Positions 58,815-64,000 of a DNA stretch of 64,000 nucleotides are shown piece by piece. Position 1 is the first letter of the stretch, and each line of letters begins with the position of its first letter. A model generated the notes under the pieces. That model ran no database searches. It saw nothing but the letters and a program-made list of their open reading frames with translations, and was not told where the DNA came from. The DNA comes from Alkalibacillus haloalkaliphilus (GTDB lineage Bacteria > Bacillota > Bacilli > Bacillales > Alkalibacillaceae), in contig NZ_BJYA01000019.1 in the NCBI RefSeq assembly GCF_007991275.1, forward strand, positions 18,114-82,113. Reading direction: 5' to 3'. The translations under genes and the position numbers were made by a program.

Positions 58815-59269
58815 GTTTGTTCTTTTTCAGCTTCCTCAACAACTCTGTCTAAAAACTCTTGGACAACTTGATCGTTTTTGCTAGAAGGAGCCAATTTCAA
58901 AAATAACTTACCAAACCAATTCGTTCCACGATTAGCGCCTTCATAGGTCAATAACGATTCCTGACTCCCTTTTGTAATAATCGTATAAGACCTTTCAATT
59001 TTGAATGCTTTACCAATATTAAAGGTCATCGTTAAATGTTTATAGTCCTCTTTGTCTTCATAGGCTAATGTTTCGACGATATATGTCTCAACACGTTCAC
59101 CTTCTTGGTAAGATTGTTTATGCTTAGATCCTACTTGACCTTGTTCTCCTTCGATCAACTCATGTTCAACGACTTTTGGCATAATACGTTGTAATTGATC
59201 AGGCTGAAATAATGCCCACACAGTCTCAATATTAGTAGGAATTCGTCTTTTTTCCTTCCAAGTTAACAT
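58805..59269 (-). CDS. SRPBCC (START-like) family protein
   Basis: A 154-residue protein of the polyketide-cyclase/CoxG-like fold. It starts WKEKRRIPTNIETVWALFQP, with the usual helix after strand 1, and continues with VVEHELIEGEQGQVGSKHKQ and ends in the long C-terminal helix VVQEFLDRVVEEAEKEQ. The ligand is unknown. It is a single leftward gene. Confidence 0.72.
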   Translation of the reverse strand: MLTWKEKRRIPTNIETVWALFQPDQLQRIMPKVVEHELIEGEQGQVGSKHKQSYQEGERVETYIVETLAYEDKEDYKHLTMTFNIGKAFKIERSYTIITKGSQESLLTYEGANRGTNWFGKLFLKLAPSSKNDQVVQEFLDRVVEEAEKEQTGS

Positions 59270-59393
59270 GTCACCACACCTTTTTCATTGCTAAGTATAT
59301 TTTGACACAATGACTATCATATCAACAAACTTTTTAAGGGGGAAAAGGGTTAATAGCTTCTATCACGAATAGTACTTATAAAGGTGGGATATG

Positions 59394-59894
59394 ATGAAAA
59401 TACGTGAAGCTAAGCTTTCAGATGCAAGTGGAATTGGTAAAGTGCATGTTAATAGTTGGAGGACAACGTATAAAGGGATTGTTCCAGACGAATTCTTAAA
59501 TAACTTAACTTACGAAAAAAGAGAAAAACTTTGGATTAATAATATTTCAGCCCAAGATCAATATATTATCGTTGCGGAAAACGAGACTGGTCAAATTGTA
59601 GGTTTCGCTAGTGGGGGTAAAAGGGAAACTAATGTACATAAGAATGCTGGTGATTTAACATCCATTTACATTCTTGAAGAATTTCAAGGACAAGGTGTTG
59701 GTACACAGCTAATGAAAGATATGTTCGCCTACTTTAAAGAAGTTGGTTATAATACGATTTTCGTAGAAGTTTTAAAGAGTAATGAAACGAAATTTTTCTA
59801 CGAAGCTTTCGGAGCAGTCCATCATGAAGCGAAGACGATTACTATTCAAGAGAAGGAATTAGACTTACTAATCTATAAATGGACGGAAATTTAA
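59394..59894 (+). CDS. GNAT family N-acetyltransferase
   Basis: A 166-residue GNAT. The acetyl-CoA loop is YILEEFQGQGVGTQLMKDMF (Q-G-Q-G-V-G, about residues 85-104), and the N-terminal SWRTTYKGIVPDEFL and C-terminal YEAFGA segments are of the YjdJ/PhnO-like type. The substrate is unknown. ATG at 59394 is preferred (GGTGGG spacing) over that at 59391. Confidence 0.8.
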   Translation: MKIREAKLSDASGIGKVHVNSWRTTYKGIVPDEFLNNLTYEKREKLWINNISAQDQYIIVAENETGQIVGFASGGKRETNVHKNAGDLTSIYILEEFQGQGVGTQLMKDMFAYFKEVGYNTIFVEVLKSNETKFFYEAFGAVHHEAKTITIQEKELDLLIYKWTEI

Positions 59895-60000
59895 TAACTT
59901 TTTAATAGAAAACGGGCGAAACAATTGGTCAATAATTAATAGATTTAATAAGTTAATACTAGAAGTAGCAAAACACGTACTAGGACCCGAGGTGATTTTC

Positions 60001-60537
60001 ATGACTAAAAACATATACATCGTTAGACATTGCAAAGCTGAAGGTCAAGAACCGCAGGCACAATTAACAACATTAGGTGAAATGCAAGCGCGTGAACTTG
60101 TCGAGTTCTTTAAGGACTATCAAATCGATCGAATCGTTTCTAGCCCATATATTCGAGCAGTAGGAACGATTGAACCTTACGCCCAGAAGTATAACATGCC
60201 AATTGAAATCGACAGGCGAATTGCTGAACGTCTAATGAGTAAACAACTTTTATCTTCATGGATGGATCAGTTGGAAAGTCAATTTCCACTAGCTGATTTA
60301 AATCCAATCGATCGGATTTCATCAGAAGATAAAAGGACTCGAGCCGTTCAAGCTATTCAAGATATCGAAAGCCGTGACGAAGAAAACACCGTTATCATCT
60401 CCCATGGTGGTGTCATTCCGTTAATATTAGATCACTATTATTCCGGCTCTCGTTTCCACAGGTTAACAAATCCCGACGTCCATTTGTTAACACTTGATGG
60501 AAAACGAACAAAAGTGAACAGAATTTGGGTACCGTAA
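60001..60537 (+). CDS. Histidine phosphatase family protein
   Basis: A 178-residue phosphoglycerate-mutase-type phosphatase. The catalytic motif is YIVRHCKAEGQEP (RHC in place of RHG/RHA), with SSPYIRAVGT and the second His in IISHGGVIPLIL. The substrate is unknown. ATG at 60001 lies 7 nt after GAGGTG. A terminator follows directly. Confidence 0.83.
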   Translation: MTKNIYIVRHCKAEGQEPQAQLTTLGEMQARELVEFFKDYQIDRIVSSPYIRAVGTIEPYAQKYNMPIEIDRRIAERLMSKQLLSSWMDQLESQFPLADLNPIDRISSEDKRTRAVQAIQDIESRDEENTVIISHGGVIPLILDHYYSGSRFHRLTNPDVHLLTLDGKRTKVNRIWVP

Positions 60538-60545
60538 CTTACCTG

Positions 60546-60572
60546 AAGGAGAGGGGTGACCCTCTCCTTTTT
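60546..60572 (+). terminator. Terminator of the histidine phosphatase gene
   Basis: AAGGAGAGGG (60546-60555) pairs with CCCTCTCCTT (60560-60569), with TTTTT following. Confidence 0.9.
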
Positions 60573-61416
60573 ATGCGCGTTTATTCTCCTTACTTTTAAA
60601 CAAATAACGAATCCCTTTACCTGACAGTGGTTCACTTTCATAACGAGGCAAAACATGCAAATGAGCGTGAAAAATATGCTGTCCCCCAACTTCTCCACAA
60701 TTCCAACCTACATTGTAACCTTGTGGATGGTGGTGCTGATCTATGTGCTCTTTAACCTTATGTAACAAGTCATATGTTGCTTCCCATTCTTCACGTGTTA
60801 AATCAAACGCTGTTTCCCTATGTTTTCTAGGAACAATCAGACCTGATCCCTCTAATTGCACTCCTTTTTCCTTTGATTGATTTAACTGTAAAAACATACA
60901 ATGATCATTAGCGAAAACAACTTGTTGTTCTGGTTCTAAGTCAGGGTAACAAAGAACACAATCATGAAGTTTTTCATTAAAGAATGACTTAAAATATTGT
61001 TTAGTATCTTTATGGGTTAATCGTTCATAAACCTCTTCATATGGTAAAAAGTTTACTTCTGCAATTTCACGGTCTTTTGGTACTAAATCTGAGTCATCAC
61101 CAAAATATTCAACAAGAAATATGGTTGTCTCTTGCTTTTTCCACCCTGTTTGCTCTTGAAAACTTTTTCCAAACGAAAAGCAAATTTTATCATCAAATTG
61201 TTTAATAACCCTATACTGAGTTGAACCAGTCTCTTCTTCCAACTCCCTCAATATAGCGTGTTCTAAACTAAGGTCATTTTGCTCGACACCACCTTTTGGG
61301 AAATCCCATTCACCTTCCATTAAGCTACCCTTTTCAAGAGCACTGACTTTAACTTTATGCACTAATAAAAACTCATTTCCTTTATAAACAATTGCACCTT
61401 CTGCTTTTCTAATCAT
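60571..61416 (-). CDS. Nudix-HIT fusion hydrolase
   Basis: A 281-residue two-domain protein. Residues ~1-145 form a Nudix domain with box KGGVEQNDLSLEHAILRELE followed by EETG; compared with the consensus Gx5Ex7REUxEExG, the first Glu is replaced and one residue appears inserted. Residues ~150-275 form a HIT domain, with CVLCYPD at its start and the triad HAHLHVLPR. Both domains act on nucleotide derivatives, so a coupled hydrolysis is plausible. It overlaps the upstream APH-type gene by 8 nt. Confidence 0.8.
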   Translation of the reverse strand: MIRKAEGAIVYKGNEFLLVHKVKVSALEKGSLMEGEWDFPKGGVEQNDLSLEHAILRELEEETGSTQYRVIKQFDDKICFSFGKSFQEQTGWKKQETTIFLVEYFGDDSDLVPKDREIAEVNFLPYEEVYERLTHKDTKQYFKSFFNEKLHDCVLCYPDLEPEQQVVFANDHCMFLQLNQSKEKGVQLEGSGLIVPRKHRETAFDLTREEWEATYDLLHKVKEHIDQHHHPQGYNVGWNCGEVGGQHIFHAHLHVLPRYESEPLSGKGIRYLFKSKENKRA

Positions 61417-62350
61417 TTAAGTAAACCTCCTCTAACTTAGCACCAGCACTTGACTCACAAAGAGACTTGAAGATGGAGATACCGTTTAAAAAGCGCTCAT
61501 CATAGTTTTCTCCATCAACACTCCAAGAAGTTGCCAACACGGCATGACTATATCCCCATAAAAGTAATCGTTCATAGCTAATATCTAATTTTGACATAAA
61601 AATTTCAGTTCTTTTTCGGATAACATCATATGCTCCTTGCTCAGGAAGCTTGTTCAACATATATTGAATCAAATCATATTCTCTCTCCCCGATTAATCCT
61701 TTTGGGTCAATAGCAATCCAGTTGCCCTCCCCACTTTCTAAAACATTATAGTGATGGAAGTCGCCATGTAACAAATACTGCTTTTTCGTTGTTTTGTTTA
61801 GATAAGTGAAGATCGTTAAAGCCAAACTCAATTCATCTCTTGAAATAGGTCCCAAACCATTAGGATTCTTTTCTACAATTCTTTTAAAATTTTGCTCTCT
61901 TGATATCACAGTAGGTATGAATCGTGTTTGTTTTGGTCGTTCTTTATGTAATTTGTTAATAACATCTGCAGCAATTTCACAAGCTTCTTCATCTTCTAAT
62001 ACATCTGCCAAATAAGTCCCAGGATTTATTTTTTCTAAGAGGAATAAGCCATAATCTTCATCCCAGTCAACTAATTGAACCATTCCCTTTCCTTCAAACA
62101 ATTGAAGTGCTTCCAACTCATTCATAAACCCTTCGCCAGGTATACAAATCTTTACTACGAGTTCTTCTCCCATTCTAGTTACCGCAGGGGCAACATAGTT
62201 TATGGATAATGAATATGGTTTTTTAACCGTAATTGACCACTTCTGCTCACAATAGTAAATTAAATCAGGCAACTTACTTAGCCATGCTTCACCTTCATCA
62301 GGGAAATAATGATTTACACTCTTTACGAAAAGTTCTTGTAACTTTTCCAT
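61409..62350 (-). CDS. Aminoglycoside/hydroxyurea-type phosphotransferase (APH fold)
   Basis: A 313-residue kinase-like protein of the streptomycin 6-kinase/hydroxyurea resistance type. The catalytic loop is LLHGDFHHYNVLESGEGNWIAIDPKGLIGEREYDLI (read in part, about residues 195-230), with Asp at HGD and the metal ligand Asp at IDPKG. The N-lobe has LVVKICIPGEGFMNELEALQ with the ATP-contact Lys. It may phosphorylate an antibiotic or an endogenous small molecule; a chromosomal, unlinked copy does not prove resistance. It heads a two-gene unit with Nudix-HIT. Confidence 0.78.
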   Translation of the reverse strand: MEKLQELFVKSVNHYFPDEGEAWLSKLPDLIYYCEQKWSITVKKPYSLSINYVAPAVTRMGEELVVKICIPGEGFMNELEALQLFEGKGMVQLVDWDEDYGLFLLEKINPGTYLADVLEDEEACEIAADVINKLHKERPKQTRFIPTVISREQNFKRIVEKNPNGLGPISRDELSLALTIFTYLNKTTKKQYLLHGDFHHYNVLESGEGNWIAIDPKGLIGEREYDLIQYMLNKLPEQGAYDVIRKRTEIFMSKLDISYERLLLWGYSHAVLATSWSVDGENYDERFLNGISIFKSLCESSAGAKLEEVYLND

Positions 62351-62375
62351 AAGTAACCACCTTTTTTGATTTTTA

Positions 62376-62400
62376 TTAGGAATTTACTGTAAATTCCTAA
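62376..62400. promoter_or_regulatory. 25-bp perfect palindrome, CodY-like operator
   Basis: TTAGGAATTTAC (62376-62387), one central T and GTAAATTCCTAA (62389-62400). The inner AATTTACTGTAAATT (62381-62395) matches 13 of 15 bases of the CodY consensus AATTTTCWGAAAATT. It sits between the divergent APH-type and GNAT genes, just upstream of a TATAAT (62410-62415) for the GNAT gene. Confidence 0.6.
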
Positions 62401-62445
62401 AAGTTTATGTATAATAATTAGAAATACCTTTCGGGAGATGAGTTC

Positions 62446-63018
62446 ATGAAGATTGAAGATGTTTATAGTGACTTCCCCACACTAGAAACCGACCGTTTAA
62501 AAATTAGAAAGCTAACAATGGATGATGTTGAAGACATCAATAAGTACACTTCTAAAGATGAAGTATCTCAGTATGTTAGTTGGAACACGCACCAATCCCT
62601 CGATGATACGAAAGATTTCGTTCAGTTTGCTTTGGACCAATATCAAAAACACGACGTTGCACCTTTTGGAATTGAACTTAAAGAAACTGGGAAAATCATC
62701 GGAACAGTCGACTATATTTGGTGGAAGCCAGCACATCAAAAAGCTGAAATTGGTTACGTTCTTTCGGATCAGTATTGGAGTAACGGGATTATGACTGAAG
62801 CAGTTCAAGAGCTGATCAAGTTTGGGTTTGAGAACATGGACCTCGTGCGTATTGAAGCTAGGTGTTTTGCCGAAAACAAAGGGTCCGAACGCGTCATGCA
62901 AAAGGTTGGTATGACTTATGAAGGAACATTAAGGAAAAGTATGTTCGTTAAAGGTCATTATAAAGACTTAAAAATGTATGCCATTTTAAAAGAAGACTAT
63001 GAATCTATGACAAAATAA
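62446..63018 (+). CDS. GNAT family N-acetyltransferase, RimJ/RimL type
   Basis: A 190-residue acetyltransferase with the RimJ/L pattern: TLETDRLKIRKLTMDDVEDI at the start, KAEIGYVLSDQYWSNGIMTEAVQEL at the acetyl-CoA site, and RIEARCFAENKGSERVMQKVGMTYEGTLR (read in part). It probably modifies the N-terminus of a protein or a small molecule; the target is unknown. GGGAGATG precedes the ATG. It may be controlled through the palindrome upstream. Confidence 0.83.
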   Translation: MKIEDVYSDFPTLETDRLKIRKLTMDDVEDINKYTSKDEVSQYVSWNTHQSLDDTKDFVQFALDQYQKHDVAPFGIELKETGKIIGTVDYIWWKPAHQKAEIGYVLSDQYWSNGIMTEAVQELIKFGFENMDLVRIEARCFAENKGSERVMQKVGMTYEGTLRKSMFVKGHYKDLKMYAILKEDYESMTK

Positions 63019-63035
63019 GTTTACGGTAAAGTAAG

Positions 63036-63470
63036 TTATAAATCTCTTTTAAACACGTAACTCACTTTATCGTAATCCATCTTCTCTTCATAAAAACGGT
63101 GCGCATCTGTTCGATTTAATCCAGAAGACAGAGCGACACTTTTAAACCCATGTTCCTCAGCCCAATTTTGAACATAGTCTAGCAACTTCTCTCCATACCC
63201 TTTTGAGCGTTCATTAGTATCAGTTACTAAGTCGCATACCCAAACAAATCGCCCATAGTAAAGGGTGATCATCGGTTTGAATCCTATAACAGCTACCATT
63301 TGGTCACCGTCATATAATGCAGCCATGTTGTATTGATCATTTTGTTGTGCATCCTCTACTAAATCCAAATATGTAAGCTCATCTAAGTGGGTTCTTAACT
63401 GTTTCATTATCGGAAAAGCTTCTAATATGTCCTCTTTTGACTTAAGCTCTCTAAAGGTTAATTGATTCAA
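63036..63470 (-). CDS. GNAT family N-acetyltransferase
   Basis: A 144-residue GNAT. The core is [31 protein letters not shown] (read in part), with the RSKGYG acetyl-CoA loop at about residues 88-93, and ends [21 protein letters not shown]. The substrate is unknown. It overlaps the end of the upstream P-loop kinase gene by 4 nt, so the two are co-translated. Confidence 0.82.
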   Translation of the reverse strand: MNQLTFRELKSKEDILEAFPIMKQLRTHLDELTYLDLVEDAQQNDQYNMAALYDGDQMVAVIGFKPMITLYYGRFVWVCDLVTDTNERSKGYGEKLLDYVQNWAEEHGFKSVALSSGLNRTDAHRFYEEKMDYDKVSYVFKRDL

Positions 63471-64000
63471 ACTGTACTCACCTTGCTTTCTAATTTCTCC
63501 AAAATGACATTAACTACTTCTTCTAAAGGATTTGTTCCATCGATAATCATATCTGAGTTTCCCTTAACATACTCCATTGCCAAAAATGCTTCTCGACCAT
63601 ATTTTAAATAAAACTTTAGATCCCCCATAACCTTCGAAACTGCTTGACCTTCAAAATCCCTAATCATCCGCCGTGCCAGCGCCACATCAAGTGGTGTGTC
63701 TATATAAATAGCAAAGTCAATATAGTTTTTCATTTGTTCATTTAAATAGGCGAAAGGATAATCTAATATGAGATATTTAACTTGTCCTTTTTCTATAATC
63801 GCCTGGATACTTTGGGCTAAGGGAGTTAAATTCCATACATTATAATTAGCACCGTCGTGGACCCAATTAACTAGATTGCTAGGAGCGCCTTCAAAATCAT
63901 AATCATCAAAATATAACGCTTCTGATTCCGGCAAATTCTCTAGCAATTGGTTCGTAATCGTCGTTTTACCACCACCTGATACAGCGGCGATGGAAATAAA
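63467..64000 (-). CDS. P-loop kinase, uridine-kinase-like (cut by right edge)
   Basis: The reading frame continues past 63946 to the window edge, and the first visible codons read [20 protein letters not shown], a Walker A loop (SGGGKTT). This shows that an internal TTG at 63946 is not the start. The visible part (178 codons with stop) has [15 protein letters not shown], the [19 protein letters not shown] lid with Arg residues, and ends [20 protein letters not shown]. The fold is that of uridine/nucleoside kinases; the substrate is unknown. Only a few N-terminal residues should be missing. Confidence 0.75.
   Translation of the reverse strand, partial: FISIAAVSGGGKTTITNQLLENLPESEALYFDDYDFEGAPSNLVNWVHDGANYNVWNLTPLAQSIQAIIEKGQVKYLILDYPFAYLNEQMKNYIDFAIYIDTPLDVALARRMIRDFEGQAVSKVMGDLKFYLKYGREAFLAMEYVKGNSDMIIDGTNPLEEVVNVILEKLESKVSTV

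Noticed and set aside
61409..62350. Calling the APH-type gene an antibiotic-resistance gene
   Set aside because: The fold alone does not show the substrate, and the gene is coupled to a housekeeping-type Nudix-HIT gene.
63467..63946. Starting the kinase gene at the TTG at 63946
   Set aside because: The frame stays open to the window edge and encodes the Walker A loop upstream of that codon, so the gene is partial.

Overview
The window looks like chromosomal DNA of a low-GC, endospore-forming Gram-positive bacterium of the Bacillaceae, probably a moderately halophilic or alkaliphilic one. The evidence is strong AGGAGG-type ribosome binding sites, TTG and GTG starts, U-tract terminators, recognisable relatives of Bacillus subtilis yfhF/recX, yxlEFG, yfkE/F/H/I/J, mreBH and pdaA, spore-type proteins (PdaA, a LysM-Gmad2 protein, a Gly/Pro-rich coat-like protein, an Ena-like protein), and several Na+/K+/Ca2+ antiporters and betaine systems. 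No prophage, insertion sequence or CRISPR array was seen.

Layout. 0-4.2 kb: recX (cut by the edge), yfhF, a structured tRNA-arm-like element, a GNAT gene with an attenuator-like leader, and a yxlEFG-like ABC operon behind a YtrA-type operator. 4.2-12.7 kb: two divergent operons for a type IV pilus, pilB-pilC-pilA-pilD-pilM-pilN-pilO leftward and three minor pilins rightward, the last a GspK/PilX-like protein without Glu5. 12.7-24.3 kb: housekeeping genes (AlkA-type glycosylase, pdaA, YuiF-type transporter, OsmC, the yfk cluster, PlsC-type acyltransferase, HAD phosphatase, a Bacillaceae interspersed repeat, mreBH). 24.3-33.2 kb: transporters, a K+/H+-type antiporter, a PAS-GGDEF cyclase, a Rieske oxidoreductase, a 20-bp periodic repeat, and a coat-like gene with a sigma-K-like promoter. 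33.3-35.3 kb: two unknown membrane genes and a GmhB-like phosphatase.

35.3-41.6 kb is the most coherent metabolic unit. A TetR regulator, three related operator/promoter elements and six genes (cdhC, cdhA, cdhB and a ProV/W/X-type ABC importer) together predict import of L-carnitine and its conversion to glycine betaine with acetyl-CoA-dependent side-chain cleavage. 41.6-48.2 kb: a CocE-type hydrolase, an unknown protein, a CAP protein, a two-gene Ena-like candidate spore-appendage operon and a GPH sugar symporter. 48.5-52.7 kb: a MacB/FtsX-type ABC module of visibly higher GC, preceded by a 21-codon microORF and sharing a dyad promoter element with the GPH symporter gene 4.5 kb away.

52.8-64 kb: tRNA-Ala(GGC), a 44-aa unknown protein, YckD-, LysM-Gmad2- and second CAP-type genes, an amidase, a Ca2+/H+ antiporter, YjbQ, several GNATs, a Nudix-HIT fusion next to an APH-type kinase, a 25-bp perfect palindrome with a CodY-like core, and a P-loop kinase cut by the right edge. 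Functional names rest on reading motifs and on remembered families; no search was run.
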